From Blastococcus sp. CT_GayMR16 (lineage in GTDB: Bacteria > Actinomycetota > Actinomycetes > Mycobacteriales > Geodermatophilaceae), in NCBI RefSeq assembly GCF_004570875.1, contig NZ_SPQK01000022.1:1-64000 (forward strand): a stretch of DNA of 64,000 bases, written 5' to 3'. The notes below the pieces were generated by a model. That model did no database searches and was not told the origin of the DNA. It saw only the letters and a program-made list of their open reading frames with translations. Positions within the stretch are counted from its first letter, which is position 1. Every line of letters begins with the position of its first letter. The position numbers were made by a program, and so were the translations under genes. This document shows, one piece after another, positions 52,737 through 61,923 of this stretch.

Positions 52737-53856
52737 CCGCCGTCCCCTCCTGCTCATCACGGTCGCGCTCGCCGGGCTGACCACCGCCGCCTGCGCATCG
52801 AGCGACGAGAGCGGCGGCGACGCCGACACCGTCACCGTCGCGGCCACCGACGACGCCTGTGACGTCGGTGCCACCGAGCTGCCCGCCGGCACGCACCGGT
52901 TCGAGGTGGCCAACACCGGCAGCAAGGTCACCGAGTTCCACGTCTACGCCGAGGGCGACCGGGTCATGGCGGAGGTCGAGAACATCGCCCCCGGCCTCAG
53001 TCGCGAGCTGCTGGCCGAGCTCCCGGCCGGCGACTACGAGGCGGTCTGCAAGCCCGGCATGGTCGGTGACGGGATCCGCCAGGCGCTGACCGTCACCGGG
53101 GAGGCGGCCGAGCTCTCCGAGGACGAGTCCCTGGCGCAGGCCGGCACCGACTACCAGCGCTACGTGCAGAGCCAGACCGGCGCGCTGCTGGAGCAGACGA
53201 CCGCGTTCGTCGCCGCCGTCGAGGCCGGCGACATCGAGGGCGCCAAGGCGCTCTTCCCCGTCGCCCGCACCTACTGGGAGCGCATCGAGCCGGTCGCCGA
53301 GAGCTTCGGCGACCTCGACCCGCTGATCGACGGCCGCGAGGGCGACCAGGAGGAAGGCCAGGACTTCACCGGTTTCCACCGCATCGAGAAGGCGCTCTGG
53401 GAGACCGGCGACGTCAGCGACATGGGCTTCTACGCCGACGACCTCCTCTCGAACGTCGAGGAGATCGTCTCCCGGTCGAACGAGGTCACCCTCGACCCGC
53501 TCCAGCTCGCCAACGGGGCCAAGGCGCTCCTGGACGAGATCGCGACCGGCAAGATCACCGGCGAGGAGGACCGCTACTCGCACACCGACCTGTGGGACTT
53601 CGCCGGGAACCTCGAGGGTTCGCAGGCCGCCGTCCAGGCGCTCCGGCCCTACCTGGAGGAGAACGACCCCGAGCTCGTCACGGAGATCGACGAGCGGTTC
53701 GCCGCGACCGAGGCCGAGCTCGAGACGCACCGTTCCGGCGACGGCTGGCTGTTCTACGACCAGCTGGACCAGACCGACCTGCGCGGCCTCAGCGACAGCA
53801 TCACCGCACTGACCGAATCGGTCAGCAAGGTCGCGGCGGTCGTCGCGGGTCGATGA
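52723..53856 (+). CDS. efeO: Iron uptake protein EfeO (cupredoxin and M75 domains)
   Basis: A 377-residue exported protein. The signal sequence PLLLITVALAGLTTAACAS ends in a loose lipobox (TAAC, lacking the usual Leu at -3), so lipid anchoring at Cys24 is likely but not sure. The N-terminal cupredoxin domain (about 38-125) and the C-terminal M75/imelysin domain (about 135-375) are both present. The M75 metal motif HRIEKALW near residue 221 has the HxxE form. It binds iron outside the membrane for EfeU. Confidence 0.93.
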   Translation: MSLRDRRPLLLITVALAGLTTAACASSDESGGDADTVTVAATDDACDVGATELPAGTHRFEVANTGSKVTEFHVYAEGDRVMAEVENIAPGLSRELLAELPAGDYEAVCKPGMVGDGIRQALTVTGEAAELSEDESLAQAGTDYQRYVQSQTGALLEQTTAFVAAVEAGDIEGAKALFPVARTYWERIEPVAESFGDLDPLIDGREGDQEEGQDFTGFHRIEKALWETGDVSDMGFYADDLLSNVEEIVSRSNEVTLDPLQLANGAKALLDEIATGKITGEEDRYSHTDLWDFAGNLEGSQAAVQALRPYLEENDPELVTEIDERFAATEAELETHRSGDGWLFYDQLDQTDLRGLSDSITALTESVSKVAAVVAGR

Positions 53857-53866
53857 GCCGGATCCG

Positions 53867-55159
53867 ATGAGCGAGCAGGAGGCGCAGCGGCCCGGCGGGC
53901 TGTCCCGCCGGCGACTGTTCGGGCTCGTGGGTGCCGGGACGGCCGGCGTGCTCGCGGCGGGCGCGACCGGCGGGGTCATCGGGCACGCGACCGCCGGGGA
54001 CGAGGCATCGGGCCCCGGCCCGGACGACGCCGTCCCCTTCACCGGCCGACACCAGGCAGGGATCGTCACCCCGGCCCAGGACCGGCTGCACTTCGTCGCC
54101 TTCGACGTCACCACCGACCGCCGCGCGGACCTGGTGGAGATGCTCCAGGCGTGGACCGCCGCCGCCCGGCGCATGACGGCCGGGCGGGACGCCGGCCCCG
54201 TCGGTGCCGTGGACGGCGGGCAGTACGCACCTCCGGACGACACGGGGGAGGCGATCGGGCTCCCCGCGTCCGGGCTGACGCTGACCATCGGGTTCGGGCC
54301 CACGCTGTTCACGGGCGCCGACGGCGCCGACCGGTTCGGCCTGGCCGCCCGCCGTCCCGCACCGTTGGTCGAGCTGCCGTCGTTCCCCGGCGACCAGATC
54401 GACCCCGCCATCAGCGGCGGCGACCTCTGCATCCAGGCCTGCGCCAACGACCCGCAGGTCGCGGTGCACGCCGTCCGGAACCTCGTCCGGCTGGGCGCCG
54501 GTGTGGTCAGCGTCCGCTGGTCGCAGCTGGGCTTCGGTCGCACCTCCTCCACCAGCACCGGCCAGACGACGCCCCGGAATCTCTTCGGCTTCAAGGACGG
54601 CACGAACAACCTCAAGGCCGAGAACGACCAGGCGCTGGACCGCTTCGTCTGGGTCGGCGACGGGGACGACGGCGCGGACTGGCTGGCCGGCGGGTCCTAC
54701 CTGGTCACCCGGCGGATCCGGATGCTCATCGAGCCGTGGGACACCTCCACCCTCGCCGAGCAGGAGCAGACGATCGGCCGCACCAAGGGCGCCGGCGCCC
54801 CCATGGGTCAGCGCGCGGAGTTCGACCCCGTCGACTTCGAGAAGCAGACCGACGGCGCACCCGTCGTCCCCCCGACCTCGCACGTGTTCCTGGCGAACCC
54901 GACGCACTCCAAGACGGCGATCCTGCGCCGTGGCTACAGCTTCGTCGACGGCTCCGACGGCCTGGGCCGGCTCGACGCGGGCCTGTTCTTCATCGCCTAC
55001 CAGCGCGACCCGGGGACCGGCTTCGTCCAGGTGCAGCGCAACCTGCGGCTCGACGCCATGAACGAGTACATCCGGCATACGTCGTCGGGCGTCTTCGCCT
55101 GCCCGCCCGGCCTGCGGGACCGCGACGACTGGTGGGGTCGGACGCTCTTCCAGCACTGA
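53867..55159 (+). CDS. efeB: Deferrochelatase/peroxidase EfeB (DyP type)
   Basis: A 430-residue haem peroxidase exported by the Tat path: the N-terminus has SRRRLFGLVGAG (residues 13-24). DyP features are GFKDGTNN near residue 241, with the catalytic Asp of GxxDG, the RRGYSFVDG haem-side segment, and a TSHVFLANP segment. It completes EfeUOB, where it oxidises iron or takes it from haem. It starts 10 bases after the efeO stop. Confidence 0.95.
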   Translation: MSEQEAQRPGGLSRRRLFGLVGAGTAGVLAAGATGGVIGHATAGDEASGPGPDDAVPFTGRHQAGIVTPAQDRLHFVAFDVTTDRRADLVEMLQAWTAAARRMTAGRDAGPVGAVDGGQYAPPDDTGEAIGLPASGLTLTIGFGPTLFTGADGADRFGLAARRPAPLVELPSFPGDQIDPAISGGDLCIQACANDPQVAVHAVRNLVRLGAGVVSVRWSQLGFGRTSSTSTGQTTPRNLFGFKDGTNNLKAENDQALDRFVWVGDGDDGADWLAGGSYLVTRRIRMLIEPWDTSTLAEQEQTIGRTKGAGAPMGQRAEFDPVDFEKQTDGAPVVPPTSHVFLANPTHSKTAILRRGYSFVDGSDGLGRLDAGLFFIAYQRDPGTGFVQVQRNLRLDAMNEYIRHTSSGVFACPPGLRDRDDWWGRTLFQH

Positions 55160-55389
55160 GCAGGCGTGGTGGGGCGGACACGCACCGCTGTCGGCACGCC
55201 GCCGACGACACGGTGTGACCAGCACCGCACCGACGTACTGATCGGTTCGCCCGCGGCGCTCGTTCAACATGTGTAGTCGGGTCCGAAAATGGACAGAGAG
55301 TGACCCGGGGGACGACACCGTTCGGACCCCGGGCAGCATCGTGGCGGCCTTCATCCAGCAGGGCCGGACAGGGCGAGGAGTGACCTCCG

Positions 55390-56943
55390 TTGGTCGAACC
55401 AGGACGACGGTGCCTGGGCGACCGCTACGAACTGCACCAGCTGATCGCTGCGGGCGGCATGGGTCAGGTCTGGCGGGCCACCGACATCGCCCTCCACCGA
55501 TCGGTCGCGGTGAAGGTCCTGCGCAGCGAGTACACCGGCGACCCGAGCTTCCTGGCCCGGTTCCGCGCGGAGGCGCAGCACGCGGCCTCGCTCAGCCACC
55601 CCAACATCGCCGCGGTCTTCGACTACGGCGAAGAGATCGCCCAGGACGGCACCGGCGAGACGCTGGCCTACCTCGTGATGGAGCTCGTCGAGGGCGAGCC
55701 GCTGTCGGCGCTGGTGGCTCGCGAGGGCCCGCTGGACACGGCGACCACGCTCTCGCTCCTGCGCCAGACCGCCTTCGGCCTGGGTGAGGCCCACCGGGCC
55801 GGTATGGTGCACCGCGACGTCAAGCCCGGGAACATCCTGGTCCGCCCCGACGGCAGCGTGAAGATCACCGACTTCGGCATCGCCCACTCGGCCCGGAGCG
55901 TCGCGCTCACCCAGACCGGGCAGGTCATCGGCACACCCCAGTACCTCTCCCCCGAGCAGGCCGAGGGGCGGCTCGCCACCCCGGCCAGTGACGTCTACGC
56001 GCTCGGCCTGATCGGGTACGAGTGCCTGACCGGCCACCCGGCCTTCGACGGCGACAACGCGGTCACCATCGCCCTCAAGCAGGTGCGCCAGGATCCCGAG
56101 CCGCTGCCCGGCCAGCTTCCCCCCGACGTCCGGCAGCTGATCAGCCGGTCGCTGGTCAAGGACCCCGCCGGCCGGCATCAGGACGGCGACGCGTTCGCCG
56201 CCGCGATCGACGACATCCTCGAGGGCCGCCCGCCGGCCCCGGCCCCGGAGACCGTCGCCGTCGCGCTGGCCCCGCCCTCGGTCGCCCGACGGCCGGCTCC
56301 GCGCCGCCGCAACCGCGTCGCGATGGTGCTGCTGCCGGTCCTCGGGCTGCTCGCCGGTGCGGGTATCGCGGTCGCCCTGCTCCTGGCCCTCACCGACAGC
56401 GACGGCCGCGGTTCGCCCGCCGAGGCGGCCCAGCAGCGGCAGGCCACCGGCACCATCGTCCTCGACGCCGAGGACTACATCGGCCGGCCGGTGGACGACG
56501 TGACCGGGCGGCTGACGGCACTCGGCCTGCGCGTCCAGCTGCAGTCGGAGGTCCGGGACGACGTGGTGCCCGACCAGGTGACCGGGGTGCGACCGGTGAG
56601 CCGGGCGCTCGAGGCAGGGGACACCGTCGTCGTCACCTACGCCGTGGCCCAGGAGGGCGACGGGGCCGAGCGCGACGGCACGGTGGTCACCGGCGCGGCC
56701 GTTCCGGACGGCACCTCCGCCGAGGAGGGCGGCGGGGACGGGAGCGCCGTGGACGAGGCCGCGACCACGACCCAGGCCGGTCGCCCGGCCGCGACCACGA
56801 CGCAGGCTGGTCGCCCGCCCGCCACGACGACGGGCTCGCAGCCGACCGAGACCTCGACGTCGTCGAGTGAGACGACGACCTCGAGCGAGACGACCACCAC
56901 CTCGTCGGAGACCACGACGAGCTCCGCGCCGCCCGCGCCGTAG
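55390..56943 (+). CDS. Serine/threonine protein kinase, second PknA-like kinase with one PASTA-like domain
   Basis: A 517-residue membrane kinase closely similar to the PknA at 18917: the stretch SEYTGDPSFLARFRAEAQHA differs from the same stretch in PknA at only a few positions. The kinase domain (12-275) has the Gly-rich loop AGGMGQVW, Lys42, HRDVKPGN and DFG. One membrane helix (about 315-335) and a PASTA-like domain (about 355-420) follow. The tail is Thr/Ser/Gly-rich. A paralogue formed by duplication is likely. TTG 55390 has a GGAG about ten bases upstream. The 230 bases before it have no gene. Confidence 0.9.
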   Translation: MVEPGRRCLGDRYELHQLIAAGGMGQVWRATDIALHRSVAVKVLRSEYTGDPSFLARFRAEAQHAASLSHPNIAAVFDYGEEIAQDGTGETLAYLVMELVEGEPLSALVAREGPLDTATTLSLLRQTAFGLGEAHRAGMVHRDVKPGNILVRPDGSVKITDFGIAHSARSVALTQTGQVIGTPQYLSPEQAEGRLATPASDVYALGLIGYECLTGHPAFDGDNAVTIALKQVRQDPEPLPGQLPPDVRQLISRSLVKDPAGRHQDGDAFAAAIDDILEGRPPAPAPETVAVALAPPSVARRPAPRRRNRVAMVLLPVLGLLAGAGIAVALLLALTDSDGRGSPAEAAQQRQATGTIVLDAEDYIGRPVDDVTGRLTALGLRVQLQSEVRDDVVPDQVTGVRPVSRALEAGDTVVVTYAVAQEGDGAERDGTVVTGAAVPDGTSAEEGGGDGSAVDEAATTTQAGRPAATTTQAGRPPATTTGSQPTETSTSSSETTTSSETTTTSSETTTSSAPPAP

Positions 56944-56962
56944 CGGGCCGGAGGCACGACCG

Positions 56963-57691
56963 TCAGTTCTTGCGGCCCGGGCCGATCCACAGTGCCCCAC
57001 CCAGAGCGCCGAGCGCGGCGGTGAGCAGGAAGCCGCGGTCACTGGCCACGACCGGCAGCACGACCAGGACCCAGAAGACCGCGAGGCCCACCAGCCCGGC
57101 GGCTGCGATCCGCCAGACCGCGCTCGACCGGAGCCTGCTGCCGGTCGGGTAGGAGGCGGCGAAGGCGAGCACGGCGAGGACGCCGCAGAGGGTGGCGAAC
57201 GCCGACCACAGCGGGACGGCGGACCAGTAGGACTCCACGCGGAAGTCCAGGGACAGCCCCAGCTCCAGCAGCACGAGGGACAGCACGGCGAGACCGAGGC
57301 CCAGCACAGCCGCGCGGTTCCGCGGCCCGCGCGGAGCGCGCACCCGGCGTTCCTTCCCCGGCCGCGCCGGCTCGTCGTCGGCCTCGAGGGTGTCGGGCCA
57401 CACGGGCGCAACGGTCTGGGTCGCCGTCGGCGGGCCCGGCGGAGGCGGGGGAGCGGGTGCCGCGTGCGGAACGGGCGGGGTGCCCAGACCCGGGAGGCCG
57501 GGCACGAAGTCGACCGGGCCGGTGGGCTGGGCGGCGTCCATGGGGACGGGTGCCTGCGCGACGGCGCCCGGGTGCGGGGGCAGCGGGCCGGCCGCCGTGG
57601 CGCCGGCGGGCTGCACGACCGGGATCTCCTGGGTGGACGGGCCCGTACGGGCGGGTTTCACGGGCGTCTGGGGGTCGGACGGCGAACTCAC
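56963..57691 (-). CDS. Hypothetical membrane protein with Pro-rich N-terminus
   Basis: A 242-residue protein. The first ~125 residues are Pro/Ala/Gly-rich and probably disordered, then come four hydrophobic helices near residues 132-152, 162-180, 190-210 and 215-235. No known domain is seen. The GTG at 57691 follows AAGGAGG with four bases spacing. It converges with the kinase gene and is divergent from cinA (118 bases between). Function unknown. Confidence 0.78.
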   Translation of the reverse strand: MSSPSDPQTPVKPARTGPSTQEIPVVQPAGATAAGPLPPHPGAVAQAPVPMDAAQPTGPVDFVPGLPGLGTPPVPHAAPAPPPPPGPPTATQTVAPVWPDTLEADDEPARPGKERRVRAPRGPRNRAAVLGLGLAVLSLVLLELGLSLDFRVESYWSAVPLWSAFATLCGVLAVLAFAASYPTGSRLRSSAVWRIAAAGLVGLAVFWVLVVLPVVASDRGFLLTAALGALGGALWIGPGRKN

Positions 57692-57809
57692 GGGTCCTCC
57701 TTGCGCGCGCCGGGGGTCCGCAGGTCGGACCGCTCCGATCAGCACGGTAACGGCGGGGGGAGGAGAGGTCGGGCAGGCGCCCCGCGGATCGCCGTCCTAG
57801 GGTCGGCCG

Positions 57810-59093
57810 GTGGACACGCGGGCCGGCATCGTCGTGACCGGGACCGAGGTGCTCACCGGGCGCGTTCCCGACCGGAACGGACCCTGGCTGGCCGAGCAGT
57901 TGCGGCAGCTGGGTGTGGACGTGGGGCACATCGTCCTCGTGGGGGACCGGCCGGAGGACATGCGCGGCGCGCTGGCCTTCCTGGCCGGAACCGGCGTGGC
58001 CCTGGTGATCACGTCCGGTGGGCTGGGGCCCACGGCCGACGACCTCACGGCCGAGGTGGTCGGGGGCTTCCAGGGGCGCCCGTCGGCGCTCGACCCCGCG
58101 CTGGAGCAGCGCATCGCCGTGATCGTCGAGCGGCTGATGGCGCGCCGCGGCTGGCAGGCCGACCCGGATGCGACGGCCGCCGGCGTTCGGAAGCAGGCGC
58201 AGGTCCCGCAGGGTGCCACGGTCCTGGAGCCGATCGGCACCGCCCCGGGTCTCGTCGTCCCCCCGGCCGAGGGCCGCGACGGGCCGACGGTCGTCGTCCT
58301 GCCCGGTCCGCCGGCCGAACTCCAGGGCATCTGGCCTGCCGCGGTCGCCGCCGAGCCCGTCCAGCGGGCGATCGCCGGCCGGACCGAGCTGCGCCAGGAG
58401 ACCGTGCGGTTGTGGGGCACGCTCGAGGTGCAGCTGGCGGTCGTCCTGCGCGACCACGTCGCCGAGCTGTCCGGGCTCGAGGTCACCACCTGCATGCGGG
58501 ACGGCGAGCTGGAGATCGTCAGCCGCTACGCGCCCGGTGCGCAGGCTGCCTACGACCGGCTCCTGGCCGTGCTCGTCGGCACGTTCGACCGCACGCTGTT
58601 CTCCACCGGTCCCACCCTGGACGAGATCGTCGCCACGGGCTTCGCCGACCGCGGGCTCACGGTCGCGACGGCGGAGTCCTGCACCGGCGGCCTGCTCGCG
58701 GCCCGGCTGACCGAGCGGCCCGGCTCGTCGGCCTGGGTGCTGGGCGGGGTGACGGCGTACGCCAATTCGGCGAAGGAGCAGTTGCTCGGCGTGCCGGCAG
58801 ACGTCCTGGCCGAGCACGGCGCGGTCAGCGCCGAGGTGGCCGTCGCGCTGGCCGAGGGGGCCCGGTCCCGGTTCGGTGCCGACGTCGGTGTCGGCGTCAC
58901 CGGGGTGGCGGGTCCCGGCGGGGGAACGGCGGAGAAGCCGGTTGGGACGGTCCACCTCTGCGTGGCCGGGCCCGACGGCCGGGAGCTCCGGGCGCTCCGG
59001 CTACCGGGTTCGCGAGCGGCGGTCCGGGACCGATCCGTCACGATGGCCATGCACCTGCTCCGGGTGCTTCTCGTCGGCGGCCCGCCCGCCTGA
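57810..59093 (+). CDS. cinA: CinA family protein (nicotinamide-nucleotide amidohydrolase type)
   Basis: A 427-residue protein. The N-terminal MoCF/molybdopterin-binding-like domain (about 1-170) has [21 protein letters not shown] and [12 protein letters not shown]. The C-terminal NMN deamidase domain (about 265-425) has [20 protein letters not shown], with the catalytic Ser, and [13 protein letters not shown]. It hydrolyses ADP-ribose or NMN in pyridine nucleotide salvage in known members; competence functions are not implied here. The GTG at 57810 gives the standard N-terminus. Confidence 0.92.
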   Translation: MDTRAGIVVTGTEVLTGRVPDRNGPWLAEQLRQLGVDVGHIVLVGDRPEDMRGALAFLAGTGVALVITSGGLGPTADDLTAEVVGGFQGRPSALDPALEQRIAVIVERLMARRGWQADPDATAAGVRKQAQVPQGATVLEPIGTAPGLVVPPAEGRDGPTVVVLPGPPAELQGIWPAAVAAEPVQRAIAGRTELRQETVRLWGTLEVQLAVVLRDHVAELSGLEVTTCMRDGELEIVSRYAPGAQAAYDRLLAVLVGTFDRTLFSTGPTLDEIVATGFADRGLTVATAESCTGGLLAARLTERPGSSAWVLGGVTAYANSAKEQLLGVPADVLAEHGAVSAEVAVALAEGARSRFGADVGVGVTGVAGPGGGTAEKPVGTVHLCVAGPDGRELRALRLPGSRAAVRDRSVTMAMHLLRVLLVGGPPA

Positions 59094-59112
59094 CCGCGGC
59101 CGCCCGAGGGGC

Positions 59113-59271
59113 TCAGGGGGTGACGGTCACCTCGGTGAACGGCAGCAGCGGCTCGACCTGAGGGAAGACGACGAAGAGCAGCAGGGCGCTGACCGCCAGC
59201 ACCAGCACGAGGGCGCCGAAGGCCTTGGCCGGGAAGGGCCCCGGCAGGTGCCGCCAGATCCAGGTGTACAT
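59113..59271 (-). CDS. Small membrane protein next to the class E sortase
   Basis: A 52-residue protein: MYTWIWRHLPGPF, one membrane helix (about residues 16-36), then FPQVEPLLPFTEVTVTP outside. Peptides with this pattern are found next to class E sortases in Actinobacteria, including Streptomyces. The ATG at 59271 has GGAG eight bases upstream. It lies 33 bases after the sortase stop on the same strand, so it is probably cotranscribed with it. A role as a sortase partner is inference. Confidence 0.85.
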   Translation of the reverse strand: MYTWIWRHLPGPFPAKAFGALVLVLAVSALLLFVVFPQVEPLLPFTEVTVTP

Positions 59272-59304
59272 CCAGGAGTCTCCAGTGTCGGGATGGGCGC
59301 GGGG

Positions 59305-60138
59305 TCAGCCGGCGAGCGCCGGCGGGCCGTCCGGAGCGGTGGCCTTGCTGATCGCTGCGCCGTCCAGGCGCGCGTGGATGATGAGCCGCTGCTGGGCCGA
59401 GTACTTCGGATGGCAGGTGGTCAGCGTCAGGTACGCGCCGCTCGCGGGGCCGTCCGCCGCGCCGCCCGGGGTAGGGGCGATGACGCTCACCGCCTCCGGC
59501 CGGACGATCTGCTGGCCGGGGATCCCGCTCGGGTCCGTGGCGAAGTCGCCCGTGGCCGGGTCGCCGAGGACGCGGTAGACGAACCAGGCGTCCGCCGTCT
59601 CGACGACGATGGGGTCGCCGGGCCGCATCTGGTCCAGGTCCAGGAACGGTGAGCCGCGTCCGACGCGGTGACCGGCGAGCGCGAGGTTGCCCTGCTCCCC
59701 GGGCATCGCCGTCCCGATGTAGTGGCCGGGCCCCTGGGCCAGCTGGTCCTGCGCGGCACCCTCCACGACGACCCGGGACCAGTCGGTCCCGAGCCTCGGG
59801 ATGTGCAGCACCGCGAACGGGTCACCCACGCCGACGCTGATCGGGGCGGGTGTGAACGGCGGTGCAGGCTGGCTCGGCGCGGGCACCGCCGGCGCGACCG
59901 TGGGCGTATCTGCCCACTGCTCCTGAATCTGCTCGCTGAGCTGGTCCTGCTGGCGGTCGCTGAGGAAGTCGGTCACCCGCAGCTCGTAGCCGACGAAGAG
60001 AAGCGCCACGAGGCCCAGGGTGATCAGGGTCTGACCGATGCCGCGGATGAAGGTGCGGCCCCAGTCGCGTCGGCGAGGGGGTCGGTCGCCGCCCGGGGAC
60101 ACAGCCGGTGGTTCGTCGAGGTCGACTGCGCTGCTCAC
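59305..60138 (-). CDS. srtE: Class E sortase
   Basis: A 277-residue membrane transpeptidase that joins surface proteins to peptidoglycan. A basic Pro-rich cytoplasmic stretch is followed by one membrane helix (about 31-50), a Pro-rich linker, and the sortase barrel (about 100-265). The active site is complete: His157 in LALAGHRVGRG, Cys242 in TLTTCHPKYS and Arg251 in SAQQRLIIHA. Class E enzymes recognise LAxTG, and the three genes that follow on the same strand end in LAYTG, so they are its likely substrates. GTG 60138 has AGAGG seven bases upstream; GTG 60141 is possible. Confidence 0.94.
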   Translation of the reverse strand: MSSAVDLDEPPAVSPGGDRPPRRRDWGRTFIRGIGQTLITLGLVALLFVGYELRVTDFLSDRQQDQLSEQIQEQWADTPTVAPAVPAPSQPAPPFTPAPISVGVGDPFAVLHIPRLGTDWSRVVVEGAAQDQLAQGPGHYIGTAMPGEQGNLALAGHRVGRGSPFLDLDQMRPGDPIVVETADAWFVYRVLGDPATGDFATDPSGIPGQQIVRPEAVSVIAPTPGGAADGPASGAYLTLTTCHPKYSAQQRLIIHARLDGAAISKATAPDGPPALAG

Positions 60139-60257
60139 CACGAATCCTCTCGGTGGAGGCGCGGGACTGCGCCGCACGAGGTCTGACGCTAGCTGTGTTC
60201 GGGGGGTGGACGCCGCCTGCCGGGTCTGCTTCCCGGCAGGCGACGTCCGGGTGGTGC

Positions 60258-60295
60258 CCGGTCCGCCGCCCTGGTTCGTTCGAGCGGCGGACCGG
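60258..60295. terminator. Terminator of the first LAYTG protein gene
   Basis: CCGGTCCGCCG (60258-60268) pairs with CGGCGGACCGG (60285-60295), an 11-bp perfect stem. The right arm ends four bases from the stop codon of the gene at 60300. Related hairpins follow the next two genes. Confidence 0.85.
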
Positions 60296-60299
60296 TGGA

Positions 60300-61796
60300 T
60301 CAGACGGTCTGGGTCTCGCGGCGACGGCCGGCAGCCGCCAGGCCGACTCCGAGGCCGAGGGCGATGAGGCCCGCGGTCAGCGGAAGAGAGACGTCAGAAC
60401 CGGTGTAGGCGAGCTGCCCGCTGGGCTGAGCCTTGGCCGACGCCGGGGCCCGGTGGGCGACCGGAGCGGCGTGGGCAACCGGCTTGGCAGCCGGGCTCGC
60501 ACCCTCGTGCTTCGGGCAGTCACCGGGCTTGGCAGCCTGGTGGCCGTCGTGGCCCTCGTGGCCGTCGCGGCCGTTGCCGCCCACGTTCACGTTGCCGCTG
60601 CCGTTGACGTCACCGCCGTTGGCCGACTGGTGCACGGTCACGTCACCGGTGTGGAAGTCGAACGTGCACGTGCTGTGCTCGGGGCAGTAGAACGTGTTGC
60701 CGATGATGCCGGTGTTGATGGCGGCGTTGTTGGTTCCGCCGTCGCCACCGTCGATGTCGGTCTCGACCTCGACCTTGTGGATGTTGGTGGCCTCGGCCTC
60801 GCTGAAGTTGAGGTTGAGATTGCCGCCGTCCTCGTGACCGGACCCGAGGCTCCGGACCATGTCACCGTTCCAGTCGCCGCCGCCCTTCCAGTCGTGGCCG
60901 TCGCCCTCGCTGGTGTTGGACTGCTCGACGTGGTTGCTCGCCCTGGCGGTCTGATCGCCGCCGCCGGAGACATGCACGTTGCCGCTGTGGTTGACGTCCC
61001 CGCCGTTGGCTTCCTGACGCAGCCACACGTCGCCGGAGCGGAAGTCGACGTCGATTCCGTCTTCTTCCTCACTGTCGCCGTTCACCGACGACAGCTCGAC
61101 CGGAGTCGGGCCACCGCGGAAATCGGTGAGGATGCCGGTGTTGATCTCGGCGTTGTTCTCGCCGCCGTCGCCACCGTTGATGTCGGTGTCGACGTCGACC
61201 ACCCGGATGTTGGTGGCCTCGGCCTCGCTGAAGTTGAGGTTGGCGTTGCCGCCCTCCTCCTCGGAGCCGAGGCTCCGAGCCGGGCTGCCGCCGTTCCAGT
61301 CGTGGCCGTCGCCCTCACTGGTGTTCGACTGCTCGACCGCGTTGTGCGCGACGGCGGTCTGGTCGCCGCCGCCAGAGACGGAGACGTTGCCGCTGCCGTT
61401 GACGTCGCCGCCGTTGGCCTCCTGGTGCACGGCCACGTCGCCGGAGGAGAAGTCGACGTCGACGCTCTCGCCGCCGCCACCGTTCGGGGGCTGCGAGAGG
61501 GTCTCGAGGCCGCCGCCGCCGCCGGAGATGACGCCGGTGTTGATGGAGGCGTTGTTGGTTCCGCCGTCCCCACCGTCGACGTCGGTCTCGACCTCGACCA
61601 CCGAGACGTTGGTCGCCTCGGCCGAGCTCCCGTTGAGGTTGGCGTTGCCGCCCTCGGAATCGGAGCTGCTGTTGCTCTGGTCCACGCCGTTACCGGCGCT
61701 CGCCGACTGGTCCGCACTGGCCACCGCCTGACCGAGGAAGAAGATCCCCCCGGCCATTCCGGCGATGGCGAGTCCGTTTCGTACGGATCGTTTCAT
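60300..61796 (-). CDS. LAYTG-anchored repetitive surface protein, copy 1 (three repeats)
   Basis: A 498-residue secreted protein. The signal peptide RSVRNGLAIAGMAGGIFFLG ends AVASA near residue 28. Three imperfect repeats of about 116-136 residues follow (starting near 36, 151 and 287). Each contains GGNANLNxSxAEATN, a TDxDGGDGGTNN or TDINGGDGGENN acidic turn, SGDV..xQ.ANGGDVN and SGNVxVSGGGDQTAxA. The last ends with a Cys pair (FYCPEHSTC, residues 369-377). A His/Lys/Pro-rich linker leads to LAYTG (462-466), a membrane helix and RRRETQTV. Sorted by the adjacent class E sortase (inferred). The ATG at 61796 has GAGGAA eight bases upstream. Function unknown. Confidence 0.9.
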   Translation of the reverse strand: MKRSVRNGLAIAGMAGGIFFLGQAVASADQSASAGNGVDQSNSSSDSEGGNANLNGSSAEATNVSVVEVETDVDGGDGGTNNASINTGVISGGGGGLETLSQPPNGGGGESVDVDFSSGDVAVHQEANGGDVNGSGNVSVSGGGDQTAVAHNAVEQSNTSEGDGHDWNGGSPARSLGSEEEGGNANLNFSEAEATNIRVVDVDTDINGGDGGENNAEINTGILTDFRGGPTPVELSSVNGDSEEEDGIDVDFRSGDVWLRQEANGGDVNHSGNVHVSGGGDQTARASNHVEQSNTSEGDGHDWKGGGDWNGDMVRSLGSGHEDGGNLNLNFSEAEATNIHKVEVETDIDGGDGGTNNAAINTGIIGNTFYCPEHSTCTFDFHTGDVTVHQSANGGDVNGSGNVNVGGNGRDGHEGHDGHQAAKPGDCPKHEGASPAAKPVAHAAPVAHRAPASAKAQPSGQLAYTGSDVSLPLTAGLIALGLGVGLAAAGRRRETQTV

Positions 61797-61818
61797 CGTT
61801 GCGTTCCTCACCATGGCT

Positions 61819-61852
61819 GCGCGTCATCGGCCCTGAGAGTGCGACGACGCGC
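61819..61852. promoter_or_regulatory. Inverted repeat before copy 1
   Basis: GCGCGTCATCG (61819-61829) and CGACGACGCGC (61842-61852) are near-perfect inverted arms (one mismatch), about 23-56 bases before the ATG of the first LAYTG gene. The second gene has the same element. Confidence 0.6.
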
Positions 61853-61879
61853 GTGTGAATGGGATGGAGCAGGTGGTAC

Positions 61880-61919
61880 CCGGCCCGCCGCCGCGATCTG
61901 CTGCGCGACGGCGGGCCGG
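61880..61919. terminator. Terminator of the second LAYTG protein gene
   Basis: CCGGCCCGCCG (61880-61890) pairs with CGGCGGGCCGG (61909-61919), 11 bp, ending four bases before the stop of the gene at 61924. Confidence 0.88.
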
Positions 61920-61923
61920 TCGA

